Assembly: GCF_000934605.2 (NCBI RefSeq)
Contig: NZ_CP010897.2
Span: forward strand, 1,736,001 to 1,800,000
DNA length: 64,000 nucleotides
Direction: 5' to 3'
Source of the DNA: Pandoraea vervacti
GTDB lineage: Bacteria > Pseudomonadota > Gammaproteobacteria > Burkholderiales > Burkholderiaceae
In this document: piece after piece, positions 52,346 to 60,376 of the stretch
How the letters are laid out: every line of letters begins with the position of its first letter
Numbering within the stretch: the stretch's first letter is position 1
Position numbers and translations under genes: made by a program
Notes under the pieces: model-generated
The model's database searches: none
What the model was told of the DNA's origin: nothing
What the model saw: only the letters and a program-made list of their open reading frames with translations

Positions 52346-53428
52346 CTACGCTGGGACCAGCCGGATTTCGCGCCTGCCCCAGAAGCGCGTGAACGCTTCG
52401 GCGCGCACGGCGAGCGTGCTGCCCAGCGTGTCGAGGACCTTGCCCACATCGTCGAGCGGGAATGTGCCCGATACGCGCAAATTGGCGATGTCGGGGTCGC
52501 AAGAGAGCGACGCATCGCTGTAGCGGGCCAGCTCGGCGACGAAGTCGGCGAGCCGCATGCTGCGTGCGACGATGAAGCCCTCGGCCCAGCTCGCGTCGGC
52601 GCTCGGCGCGTCGATCGTCCCGGAGATGCTGTCGGCCGTGTAACTGGCATGTCGCCCGGCTTGCACGATCAGCGATCTGGCGGGCGCCGCACGCGGACGG
52701 AGCTCGACCGCGCCCTCGAGAACGCTCACATGGGTTCCGTCCTCGCACTGCCGCACGGTGTAGCGCGTACCGAGCGCGCGTGCGGTCCCCTGCGAGGTCT
52801 CGACGAAAAAGGGACGCGGCGGTGCATGCCTGTCCGGCGCGGTCGTGATCAGCACTTCGCCGGCCACGAGCCTGATGCGTCGTTCGTCCTCGCGATACCG
52901 GATGTCGACGGCGCTGTCGGTGTTGAGTACCAGGCGCGTGCCGTCATCGAGCAGCAAAGTGCGGCGCTCGCCGACGGCGGTGTGCACGTCTGCCGACCAG
53001 CGCTGCCACGCCGATGAGTGCAGGGCAGTCCATGCGCCGGAGCCGCCGAAAAGAAGGACGGTGAGCGACTTCACGGCGCGCCGACGCGATTTCGATGCGG
53101 GCGGTGATGACGGTGAAGGGGGGGCCGTTGTCCCCGATCGCGCCAATGCGACTTGCGCGACCCCGGCTTCGACGGGCGCAGCCAGGGGGGCGAGCTTGCC
53201 GTTGACCGACTCGATGCGTTGCCATGCGCGTTCGTGATCGGGATGCGCGGCACGCCACGCATGCCAGTCGGCCATGGTTTGCGGCGAGGTATCGTCGCTC
53301 TGCAATTCGATGAGCCATTCGACCGCCCGCTGCGCGACCTGTGGCGGCACGTTGGCGGCGTCGCGGGTGGTGTCGTACCAGCTTGAATGTGTAGCCGGCG
53401 AGGCAGGCATGGAGGCGTTCTTGCGCAT
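52346..53428 (-). CDS. FecR-family anti-sigma factor
   Basis: This 360-residue protein has a cytoplasmic N-terminal DUF4880 domain (AVEWLIELQSDDTSPQTMAD and HPDHERAWQRIE). One membrane helix follows near residue 120-140. Then come the periplasmic FecR domain (ERRTLLLDDGTRLVLNTDSA) and a C-terminal STN-like DUF4974 domain that contacts the receptor. It relays the ligand signal from the receptor to the sigma factor. The start at 53428 lies 3 bp from the sigma gene stop, so the two form an operon. Confidence 0.92.
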   Translation of the reverse strand: MRKNASMPASPATHSSWYDTTRDAANVPPQVAQRAVEWLIELQSDDTSPQTMADWHAWRAAHPDHERAWQRIESVNGKLAPLAAPVEAGVAQVALARSGTTAPPSPSSPPASKSRRRAVKSLTVLLFGGSGAWTALHSSAWQRWSADVHTAVGERRTLLLDDGTRLVLNTDSAVDIRYREDERRIRLVAGEVLITTAPDRHAPPRPFFVETSQGTARALGTRYTVRQCEDGTHVSVLEGAVELRPRAAPARSLIVQAGRHASYTADSISGTIDAPSADASWAEGFIVARSMRLADFVAELARYSDASLSCDPDIANLRVSGTFPLDDVGKVLDTLGSTLAVRAEAFTRFWGRREIRLVPA

Positions 53429-53431
53429 GCG

Positions 53432-53950
53432 TCAGCCTAGAAACGACAGGTCGGCGAAGTAGCAGCGGTGCAGTGCCTTGGCGAGATAGCGTTTGACCGT
53501 TGGTAGCGAGACACCGAGCGTCTGCGCGATCTGTGCGTGTGTTTGCCCGTCCAGTTGCGAGGACAAAAACGCCTGACGGACAAGGGGCGGCAGGCCGTCG
53601 AGCAGCCGATCGAGCTCCAGCAGTGTTTCCAGCATCATGGCGCGCGTCTCGGGCGACCATTCCACGCCGCGAGGCACTTGCGCGAGCGCATCGAGGTAAG
53701 CCCGTTCGAGCTTCTGACGACGCCAGTGATTAGAGACGAGATTCTGCGCTACCGTCGTGAGATAGGCGCGAGGTTCGTCGAATGTCGACGGCACGCGCTC
53801 GCTGCCAAGCAGTCGCACGAAAGTGTCGTGGGCGATGTCCGCTGCCTGCTCGGCACTGCCAAGCCGTCGATGCAGCCAGCCCTTTAGCCAGGAATGGTGA
53901 TGGCAATAAAGCAGTTCGACGGTAGAGGGAAGGGGGCCCGGGGTTTGCAT
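53432..53950 (-). CDS. ECF sigma factor, FecI type
   Basis: This 172-residue ECF sigma factor has region 2 (ELLYCHHHSWLKGWLHRRLG, then IAHDTFVRLL) and region 4 (DGQTHAQIAQTLGVSLPTVK). It probably directs RNA polymerase to the receptor promoter once released by the anti-sigma factor. The ATG at 53950 fits; a GTG at 53974 would add eight residues without a better ribosome site. A near-consensus Fur box (54046-54064) lies about 100 bp upstream, so iron repression is expected. Confidence 0.92.
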   Translation of the reverse strand: MQTPGPLPSTVELLYCHHHSWLKGWLHRRLGSAEQAADIAHDTFVRLLGSERVPSTFDEPRAYLTTVAQNLVSNHWRRQKLERAYLDALAQVPRGVEWSPETRAMMLETLLELDRLLDGLPPLVRQAFLSSQLDGQTHAQIAQTLGVSLPTVKRYLAKALHRCYFADLSFLG

Positions 53951-54045
53951 GATCCAGCCTGATGCTCGGTCCACTCACGACACTTGGGACCAGCGCAAGC
54001 ACTGGCTAACGGTCATGCAGCAGTTGAGACAACTCGCAGTAATTT

Positions 54046-54064
54046 GTTAATGATAATCATTATT
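54046..54064. promoter_or_regulatory. Fur box upstream of the ECF sigma gene
   Basis: GTTAATGATAATCATTATT matches 17 of 19 positions of the Fur consensus. It lies about 96 bp upstream of the sigma-factor start, in an AT-rich patch. It strongly suggests iron-dependent repression of the sigma/anti-sigma/receptor cascade. Confidence 0.85.
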
Positions 54065-54592
54065 AATAACGCATGGGAAATGTCCCTGTCAATCTAAAGT
54101 CTTTTGACCCGGGAATCGCTCGGTGTCCGTAATTCGAGACAACGCCGCGCAAGGCCGTCCATGGGCCGTGTGCGGGGACGGCGAGTGTTGTATTCGAGCA
54201 AATTCCGAAGAAGTTTGCGATGCAGCATTTATCGCTTGACGCTCTAAATTAGCCTCAGTTACCATCCGCCCTGTCTTCAATTTAAGGGGTTAGTCCGTGA
54301 ATTCCGATGCCAGTAGTCCTCGATCTTTGATCGATTGATTGCCTGAGGATCCACAGCCTTCCCTGTGCCGCGTCCTCATGCAGGATGCGGTATCCAGCGC
54401 CAACCTAACGCTCTTCCCGAGCGTGCCCTTTCAGGGCTTCCCGGCGCGATTTCCGCAAGAATTTCCATCGTCGTGCCCGTCATGGGTGTCGTCGTGTTGC
54501 GCGTGTGCGTTGCTCATGCGCCACCTGACTGCGCTCTTGCGTGCCGGCCGTCCGTGCGTGCCACGGGCACTTCGCAGCCATGCGAGGAAATC
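54065..54592 (+). promoter_or_regulatory. Promoter and long structured leader of the Mg2+ unit
   Basis: This is 528 bp without a clear larger gene. A possible promoter has TTGACG (54236-54241), then 17 bp, then TTACCA as a weak -10 box. The leader contains a nested stem: TGAGGA (54344-54349) pairs with TCCTCA (54373-54378), enclosing CACAG / CTGTG (54352-54367). A 13-codon frame (GTG at 54297, after AAGGGG) could be a leader peptide. The layout resembles 5' leaders of Mg2+ transporter genes, but no known riboswitch class was recognised. Confidence 0.45.
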
Positions 54593-54943
54593 ATGCGAGC
54601 TTTTCAAACGTTTCAGGCTTTCCAGAGCCAACCGACGCGCGCGACGCCCGTGTCGCATCTGACCATCGTCTGTCTGGCCGAGGCCCTTGGCGCCTTGCGC
54701 AAGCAGATGTTCATCGATCTCACCGCGCTCGGCCTGCGCGCCACCCATGTGAGCATCACGCGCTGGAGCGACCGCGACGAGGCGTCCGCCACCGTTACGC
54801 TCGACTGCCCGCATGGGGCGCGGGCATCGCTCACGTCGCTCGTCATGCGACTGTCGGGTGAGCACAGTGTGCGCCGCGTGTTCTGGTCCGATGACCCGTC
54901 GCGTCGCGCAACGCTCGGCGCGGCCGCAGCCGCAGCCGCGTAA
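54593..54943 (+). CDS. Stand-alone ACT-like domain, MgtC C-terminus-like
   Basis: This 116-residue protein has one beta-alpha-beta-beta-alpha-beta domain from about residue 20. It starts SHLTIVCLAEALGALRKQMF, with a middle strand SATVTLDCPHGA, and ends with VMRLSGEHSVRRVFW. This pattern resembles the C-terminal ACT domain of MgtC, a Mg2+-related virulence and growth factor. No membrane helices are present, so the MgtC membrane part is absent. GAGGAAATC precedes the ATG. It lies directly upstream of mgtA and probably belongs to its operon. The C-terminus is an Ala run. A regulatory function is inferred, not shown. Confidence 0.6.
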   Translation: MRAFQTFQAFQSQPTRATPVSHLTIVCLAEALGALRKQMFIDLTALGLRATHVSITRWSDRDEASATVTLDCPHGARASLTSLVMRLSGEHSVRRVFWSDDPSRRATLGAAAAAAA

Positions 54944-55274
54944 GCGCCGGCAGATCTGCCGAACTACCCCCGGCCGACGCTTGCCCGTTTGCCGACTGCC
55001 GAATACCAAAATATAAGGAGTCCGAAATGGAAGACGGATCTAGTCGAATGTGGCCCGTCGGGATCGCACCTGCGCTGTATGTTGCGTGCGACTTCCCGAC
55101 GGGCGAGCTGATGCCATACCCCCATTGTTTCGCTATCACCGACCGCGCGCAGCGCGGCGCGGCTGGGTGCGTTCGCGCTGTTTTCCGGAGAAATGGTCTC
55201 CGCTAGCGTCTGACGAGACCGGCCGGCCGCCATGCGCCATGCATGCCAGCGTAAGCCGCGCCAGGAAAATCGTC
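54944..55274 (+). promoter_or_regulatory. mgtA: mgtA leader with strong hairpin and small reading frame
   Basis: This is 331 bp between the ACT gene and mgtA. A perfect 11-bp stem is formed by GCCCGTCGGGA (55053-55063) and TCCCGACGGGC (55094-55104), with a 30-nt loop. The stem sits inside a 59-codon frame (55027-55206). Translation of that frame and the hairpin could be mutually exclusive, as in attenuation. No T-run follows. Confidence 0.5.
55027..55206 (+). CDS. Putative mgtA leader peptide, 59 codons
   Basis: This is a short frame with an excellent ribosome site (TAAGGAG, 7 bp before the ATG). It encodes a peptide with Pro/Cys-containing stretches (RMWPVGIAPALYVACDFPTG, then MPYPHCF). No family is recognised. 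It spans both arms of the 11-bp stem in the mgtA leader and ends 68 bp before the mgtA start. It may be a translated leader for attenuation rather than a functional protein. Confidence 0.45.
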   Translation: MEDGSSRMWPVGIAPALYVACDFPTGELMPYPHCFAITDRAQRGAAGCVRAVFRRNGLR

Positions 55275-58028
55275 ATGACAAACAACCACCGCTCCCGCCA
55301 TAAGCAGCGCGGTTTCGTCGATCATTCGACCGCCGCCGATCTGCCGCTCTCGGGTCCCGACGTCGTCGCCCGTCTTGCGACCGAACCGTTGCACCATGTT
55401 CTCCACACTCTTGGCACCGACACCGCCGGCCTGCCGCTTGCCGATGTGGGACAGCGCCAGACGCGCTACGGTCCCAACGAAATCGCGCACGACAAACCGC
55501 CACACTGGACGCGTCAGCTGATCGGCGCCTTCAATAACCCCTTCGTGTTCGTGCTGCTCGCGCTCGTCACGATCAGCTTCTGTACCGACGTCTACTTCGC
55601 CGATCCGGGCGACGAGGACTACAAGAGCATCATCATTCTGATGACCATGGTCACGATCAGCGGCCTGCTGCGCTTCTTCTCCGAATTCCGGTCGCTTCGT
55701 GCCGCCGAGAAGCTCAAGGCGATGGTGCGCACGACGGCCAGCGTTCGTCGCCGCACGACGGCGTCGGGCAAGTCGGAGCGTCACGAGGTCGCCATGCGCG
55801 ATCTGGTCGTGGGCGACATCGTGACGCTTCAGGCAGGCGACATGATCCCGGCCGATCTGCGGCTGATCGAGTCCCGCGACCTGTTTATCAGTCAGGCCGT
55901 GCTGACCGGCGAGGCGTTGCCTGTTGAAAAGTACGACACGATGGGCGCCGTCGCACAGAAGTCCGCCGCGCTCGCCGCAGGGCAGGGGCATGCCAACCTG
56001 CTCGACCTCTCGAACATCTGCTTCATGGGCACGAACGTGGTGAGCGGCACCGCCGTCGGCGTGGTCGTGGCCACGGGCGCCGACACGTACTTCGGTGCGC
56101 TGGCGAAAAACGTCGTCAGCCACAAGCGGGTGGAGACGAGCTTCGACCGGGGCGTGAACAGCGTGAGCTGGCTGCTCATTCGCTTCATGCTGGTGATGGT
56201 TCCCATCGTCTTCATGATCAACGGCCTGACCAAGGGTGACTGGCTGAGCGCGTTAACATTTGCCCTCGCCGTGGCTGTCGGTCTGACGCCGGAAATGCTC
56301 CCGATGATCGTGAGCGCCAACCTCGCGCGCGGTGCACTGGCGATGTCGCGTCGCAAGGTCGTGGTCAAGCGTCTGAATTCGGTACAGAACTTTGGCGCCA
56401 TGGACGTGCTGTGCACAGACAAGACCGGCACGCTCACGCAGGACCGCATCATTCTCGAGCAGCATCTGGACGTGACGGGCGACGAGCAGGAAGACGTGCT
56501 GCGCCTCGGCTGGCTCAACAGCTACCACCAGAGCGGCCAGCGCAATCTCATCGACGTGGCCATCATCCGTCGCGCCAACGAGATCGGCGAGTCCGTGCAG
56601 CCGCGCACCTATGCCAAGGTCGACGAGCTGCCGTTCGACTTCGTACGTCGCCGACTGTCGGTAGTCGTGGAGAACGAGCGCCACGAACATCTCATGATCA
56701 CCAAGGGCGCCGTCGAAGAGATGCTGTCGGTCTCGACGCACGTGAAGACCCCGCATGGCGTGCGCGCGCTCGACGACACAGCCCGCGCCATGCTCATCGC
56801 CCGTGCCGAGGCCTACAACGAAGACGGCTTCCGCGTGCTCGTCGTGGCCACCCGGGACGTTCCGGCCGGTGAGACGAAAAACCAGTACAAGACGTCCGAC
56901 GAGCACGGCCTGACCGTCTGCGGCTTCCTGACGTTCCTCGATCCGCCCAAGGATTCGGCCGCCCCCGCGATTGCGGCGCTGCGCGAGCACGGCGTGACGG
57001 TGAAGGTCCTCACCGGCGATAACCCGATCGTGACAATGAAGGTGTGCCGCCAGGTCGGCATCGAGCCGGGCACGCCGCTGCTGGGCGCCGACATCGAGTC
57101 GATGGACGATACAACGCTGCGCGACGTGGTCGGTCGCACGACCGTGTTCGCCAAACTCGCGCCGCTGCACAAGGCGCGTGTAGTCAAGGCCTTGCAAGCC
57201 AATGGCCATACCGTTGGCTTCCTGGGCGACGGTATCAACGATGCGCCCGCGTTGCGCGACGCCGACGTGGGCATCTCGGTGGACACGGGGGCCGACATCG
57301 CGAAGGAAACCGCCGACATCATCCTGCTCGAAAAGAGCCTGATGGTGCTGGAGGCCGGCGTGATCAAGGGGCGCGAGACGTTCGGCAACATTCTCAAGTA
57401 TCTGAACATGACGGCCAGCTCGAACTTCGGCAACGTGTTCTCGGTACTGGTGGCGAGCGCCTTCCTGCCCTGGGAGCCCATGCTCGCGGTGCAACTGCTC
57501 GTGCAGAACCTCGTGTACGACATCTCGCAAATGTTCCTGCCGTGGGACCGCATGGATCCGGAGTTCCTCAAGAAACCACGCAAGTGGGATGCCGGCAACA
57601 TTCGTCGCTTCATGCTGTGGATCGGGCCAACCTCCTCGGTCTTCGATATCACCACCTATGCGTTGATGTGGACGGTCTTCGGTGCAGGCGCGCTCTATCA
57701 CCTGCACGGCGGCACGGGGGGGCAGGTCATCATGAACTCGGGCTGGTTCATCGAAGGGCTGGTTTCCCAGACACTGGTCGTGCATCTGCTGCGCACGCAG
57801 AAGGTCCCCTTCCTGCAAAGCACGCCGGCGCTGCCGATCATGCTCTCGACGTCGGTCGCGATTGCCATCGCCTGCTGGCTGCCGTACTCGCCGTTTGCGC
57901 AGGCCATGGGTTTCGTCGGTCTGCCGGGCTCGTATTTCTACTGGCTCGTGGCGACCATGCTCGGCTACATCATGCTCGCCCAGACGGTCAAGACGATCTA
58001 CATCCGACGCTTCGGTCGCTGGTTCTGA
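55275..58028 (+). CDS. mgtA: MgtA-type Mg2+-importing P-type ATPase
   Basis: This 917-residue P3B-type ATPase is close to MgtA (898) in length. It has the cation-transporter N-terminal domain, a TGEALPVEKY actuator motif and the phosphorylated Asp in DVLCTDKTGTLTQ (about residue 382). GDGINDAPAL occurs in the P domain, and about ten hydrophobic segments are present. It pumps Mg2+ into the cytoplasm. The N-terminal basic stretch (TNNHRSRHKQRGF) is like that of MgtA/MgtB. AGGA precedes the ATG. A structured leader upstream suggests Mg2+-dependent control. A GC hairpin follows the stop (58069-58092). Confidence 0.95.
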   Translation: MTNNHRSRHKQRGFVDHSTAADLPLSGPDVVARLATEPLHHVLHTLGTDTAGLPLADVGQRQTRYGPNEIAHDKPPHWTRQLIGAFNNPFVFVLLALVTISFCTDVYFADPGDEDYKSIIILMTMVTISGLLRFFSEFRSLRAAEKLKAMVRTTASVRRRTTASGKSERHEVAMRDLVVGDIVTLQAGDMIPADLRLIESRDLFISQAVLTGEALPVEKYDTMGAVAQKSAALAAGQGHANLLDLSNICFMGTNVVSGTAVGVVVATGADTYFGALAKNVVSHKRVETSFDRGVNSVSWLLIRFMLVMVPIVFMINGLTKGDWLSALTFALAVAVGLTPEMLPMIVSANLARGALAMSRRKVVVKRLNSVQNFGAMDVLCTDKTGTLTQDRIILEQHLDVTGDEQEDVLRLGWLNSYHQSGQRNLIDVAIIRRANEIGESVQPRTYAKVDELPFDFVRRRLSVVVENERHEHLMITKGAVEEMLSVSTHVKTPHGVRALDDTARAMLIARAEAYNEDGFRVLVVATRDVPAGETKNQYKTSDEHGLTVCGFLTFLDPPKDSAAPAIAALREHGVTVKVLTGDNPIVTMKVCRQVGIEPGTPLLGADIESMDDTTLRDVVGRTTVFAKLAPLHKARVVKALQANGHTVGFLGDGINDAPALRDADVGISVDTGADIAKETADIILLEKSLMVLEAGVIKGRETFGNILKYLNMTASSNFGNVFSVLVASAFLPWEPMLAVQLLVQNLVYDISQMFLPWDRMDPEFLKKPRKWDAGNIRRFMLWIGPTSSVFDITTYALMWTVFGAGALYHLHGGTGGQVIMNSGWFIEGLVSQTLVVHLLRTQKVPFLQSTPALPIMLSTSVAIAIACWLPYSPFAQAMGFVGLPGSYFYWLVATMLGYIMLAQTVKTIYIRRFGRWF

Positions 58029-58068
58029 GCGAAGCCTGATAGTCACCTGACACCCGAATCGCTGGAAT

Positions 58069-58092
58069 GCTCCTGCCCCCGAGGGCGGGAGC
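58069..58092 (+). terminator. GC hairpin after mgtA
   Basis: A 10-bp stem GCTCCTGCCC / GGGCGGGAGC with a four-base CCGA loop lies between mgtA and the next gene. No T-run follows, so it may be an mRNA-stabilising hairpin or a weak terminator. Confidence 0.4.
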
Positions 58093-58172
58093 CCGGCTCC
58101 CACATTCATGTCCCGAACTGCGCGAAATCCATGCGCGGCATCGGGGCGGCACAAGCATATCGAGAACGACTC

Positions 58173-58907
58173 ATGAAGAAGCAACTGATGTATCTGGCGC
58201 TGTTCTGCCCGCTCAGCGCTTTCGCAGCCCACCCGCTGACCTCAGACGATACCGGCACGCAAGGCGACGGTAACTGGCAATTCGAGAGCAATGCCGAAGC
58301 GACGTCGAAGCAGCCGGACATCGGGCGTCAAACGCTCTGGAACAGCACGCTCACCCGGGGCTTCGGCCAAGCGCTCGATCTTTACGTCAACGTGCCGTAT
58401 ACCAACATCCAAAATCGTTCCGAGTCGGCCGGCAGCGGCGTCGGCGACGTGGAGACCGGCGCGAAGTGGCGTATGTATGACGATGGGGCGTTCAGCGTCG
58501 GCCTGAAGCCGTACCTGACGTTTCCCTCCGGCAACGACCAGCGCGGACTCGGCACCGGTCGCGTGAATGCCGGGGCGACATTGCTCGCGCAGTATCAGAT
58601 CGACGACTGGACGTTTCTGGCCAATGCGGGGGCCGCATATCAGGCGAACCGGCAGGCCCAGCGGCAGGGCGTGTGGAAGGTGTCCGCAGCGGTGCTCTAT
58701 CGGGTGCTGCCGTCCACGCAACTGATTGTCGATATTGGCACGGCCCAAAATCCGGATTTCGCTCAGAAGACGAATCCGGCGTTCATGATTCTCGGCGCGA
58801 TTTACAGCCCGACGTCATGGATGGATCTCGACGTCGGGTACCGGCGTGGCTTGAATCCGCAAACCTACGATGACTCGTGGATGGGCGGGTTGACGATGCG
58901 CTGGTGA
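58173..58907 (+). CDS. Outer-membrane beta-barrel protein, phenol-degradation MetA/transporter-like
   Basis: This 244-residue protein has a signal peptide (LMYLALFCPLSAFA) and a beta-barrel pattern of alternating residues (DLYVNVPYTNIQNRSE, GLKPYLTFPSGNDQRG). Its C-terminus WMGGLTMRW ends in an aromatic residue, as in OmpA-size barrels. It resembles the transporter/MetA-pathway-of-phenol-degradation family. It lies after mgtA on the same strand, but the hairpin and gap make co-transcription uncertain. The substrate is unknown. Confidence 0.75.
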   Translation: MKKQLMYLALFCPLSAFAAHPLTSDDTGTQGDGNWQFESNAEATSKQPDIGRQTLWNSTLTRGFGQALDLYVNVPYTNIQNRSESAGSGVGDVETGAKWRMYDDGAFSVGLKPYLTFPSGNDQRGLGTGRVNAGATLLAQYQIDDWTFLANAGAAYQANRQAQRQGVWKVSAAVLYRVLPSTQLIVDIGTAQNPDFAQKTNPAFMILGAIYSPTSWMDLDVGYRRGLNPQTYDDSWMGGLTMRW

Positions 58908-59094
58908 GCCCTTGTGTCGGTGGACGATTTCCCAACGCCACGCGTGGCGCCTGGGGAAATACGTCCGCCTGATGCAGGACGGGCGCAGGGCATAAGATGC
59001 ATACCGAGCCCATGTTAAACTGCCTCGCAACACCACCGGGCGGCACACCGTGCCGCCCTCATTTGTCCGATCCGTCCTGATCCGCGCCCGTCGC

Positions 59095-59586
59095 ATGCGA
59101 CTTACCGACCACACCGATTACAGTCTGCGCACTCTGATCTACGTCGCGGTTCATCCCGACGAACTGGTGCATGTGCAGTCGGTGGCGGACGCCTTCGACA
59201 TTCCCAAAAACCACCTCGTGAAGATCGTTCAGAAGCTGGGGCAACTGGGCTTCCTTCACACAGTGCGCGGGCGGGCAGGCGGCATTCGTCTCGGACGTCC
59301 GCCTGAGCGCATCGGTCTGGGAGACGTGGTGCGGGCGATGGAACCCGATTTTGCGATGGTCGAGTGCTTTCACCAGGGCGACAACGCGTGCGTGATTACG
59401 TCCGCATGCAATCTGCGCGGGGTTCTGGGTGAGGCGTTGCGTTCCTACTTCGCGGTGCTCGATCGCTACACGCTGGCCGACCTCGTCGCACAACCGGCGG
59501 TGCTGCGCCGCCTGCTCGGCGACGCCGCGGCCACCATCGTTCCGCTGACGGACCTCAAGGTCCGCAAGCGCGTCACGCAGTCGTAA
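59095..59586 (+). CDS. nsrR: NsrR, Rrf2-family nitric-oxide-sensing regulator
   Basis: This 163-residue Rrf2 protein has an N-terminal winged helix (MRLTDHTDYSLRTLIYVAVH, VADAFDIPKNHLVKIVQKL) and three Cys that bind an Fe-S cluster: ECFHQGDNACVITSAC. LDRYTLADLV near the end is typical of NsrR. NsrR represses NO-detoxification genes until NO destroys the cluster. No NO-stress gene (for example hmp or norVW) is adjacent in this window. The start at 59095 fits the family; an upstream GTG at 59050 would add 15 residues. Confidence 0.9.
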   Translation: MRLTDHTDYSLRTLIYVAVHPDELVHVQSVADAFDIPKNHLVKIVQKLGQLGFLHTVRGRAGGIRLGRPPERIGLGDVVRAMEPDFAMVECFHQGDNACVITSACNLRGVLGEALRSYFAVLDRYTLADLVAQPAVLRRLLGDAAATIVPLTDLKVRKRVTQS

Positions 59587-59686
59587 TTCCCGTTGCCGTA
59601 ATTGCCGCTGTGTCGTTCCCACTGTCCTGATTTCCGCTGCCGTCATTCCTCCTGTCGTCATTCCCCCTGTGGTCATTCCTGCTATT
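59583..59686. repeat. 15-bp degenerate minisatellite after nsrR
   Basis: About seven 15-bp units (one is 14 bp) run from the nsrR stop: GTAATTCCCGTTGCC, GTAATTGCCGCTGT, GTCGTTCCCACTGTC, CTGATTTCCGCTGCC, GTCATTCCTCCTGTC, GTCATTCCCCCTGTG, GTCATTCCTGCTATT. The array starts inside the nsrR stop codon. Confidence 0.75.
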
Positions 59687-59962
59687 GGGTCGGCACTGGC
59701 AGCGTGTCGTCGGCCATCATTCCGGCATTTTCGGCCATCCCATCGAGGCTTGCTATCGTCGTCATAGCGCTGCGCAATCGCCGAGCGATCCCCGCCATCA
59801 GAACTGGACGAACGGTTGCATCTTGTAGACGTCCTGCCGCGCAGCGCGCGGTGTCCTTTCGTAATCTTCAGTCATACCCGATAGCGTCCATCCGATCACG
59901 AAAATGAGCGCTTCGCGGGACTCGACATCCGGCCATTGTTGCCGACCGAAAGGAGTTTCATC
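59587..59962. other. Gap with minisatellite, no gene
   Basis: This is 376 bp between nsrR and the DUF4148 gene. The first 100 bp are the 15-bp minisatellite. The remainder has no recognisable gene; a frame on the plus strand is just the translation of the repeat. Confidence 0.5.
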
Positions 59963-60253
59963 ATGAACGCACGTATCTTTGCCGCCGCCCTGATCGCCAC
60001 TGTCACGCTGGCTTCCGTACCGGCATTCGCCGACACCCAAACGGCGGACGCGGGTCAACCCGCTGTGTCCCAGGGCCTGAGCCGCGCGCAAGTCCTTGAA
60101 GAACTGCGTCAGGCACGCGCTTCCGGAAAGCTCGATCAATCGCTCGAAACGTATCCCTCGCTGCTGCAACAAACGCCGTCGATCGGCCGTTCGCGCGCCG
60201 AAGTCCGCTCGGAAATTGGGACCACTGCGGCGCTTGCCGACAGCCGTGCCTGA
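59963..60253 (+). CDS. DUF4148 small periplasmic protein
   Basis: This 96-residue protein has a signal peptide (RIFAAALIATVTLASVPAFA) and then a DUF4148 motif, LSRAQVLEELRQARASGKLD and SRAEVRSEI. This family is frequent in Burkholderiaceae, often as multiple copies, and its function is unknown. AAAGGAG precedes the ATG. It lies alone upstream of an AraC gene. Confidence 0.88.
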   Translation: MNARIFAAALIATVTLASVPAFADTQTADAGQPAVSQGLSRAQVLEELRQARASGKLDQSLETYPSLLQQTPSIGRSRAEVRSEIGTTAALADSRA

Positions 60254-60376
60254 TGTACGTATTGACGTTGGGGCCAGCAACGGACTTTCCTTCCGTTCGC
60301 TGGGAAAGGCCGGTCCAAGCAAGGGTTCGATAAATCCTCCATAATCGGCGCACCGGGTTATTTCAACGAGTGCGCC

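Noticed and set aside
56253..58232. Large open frame on the minus strand opposite mgtA
   Set aside because: Antisense shadow of a strongly conserved P-type ATPase; no domain, no ribosome site.
59602..59907. Plus-strand frame rich in Cys and His after nsrR
   Set aside because: It is simply the translation of the 15-bp minisatellite.
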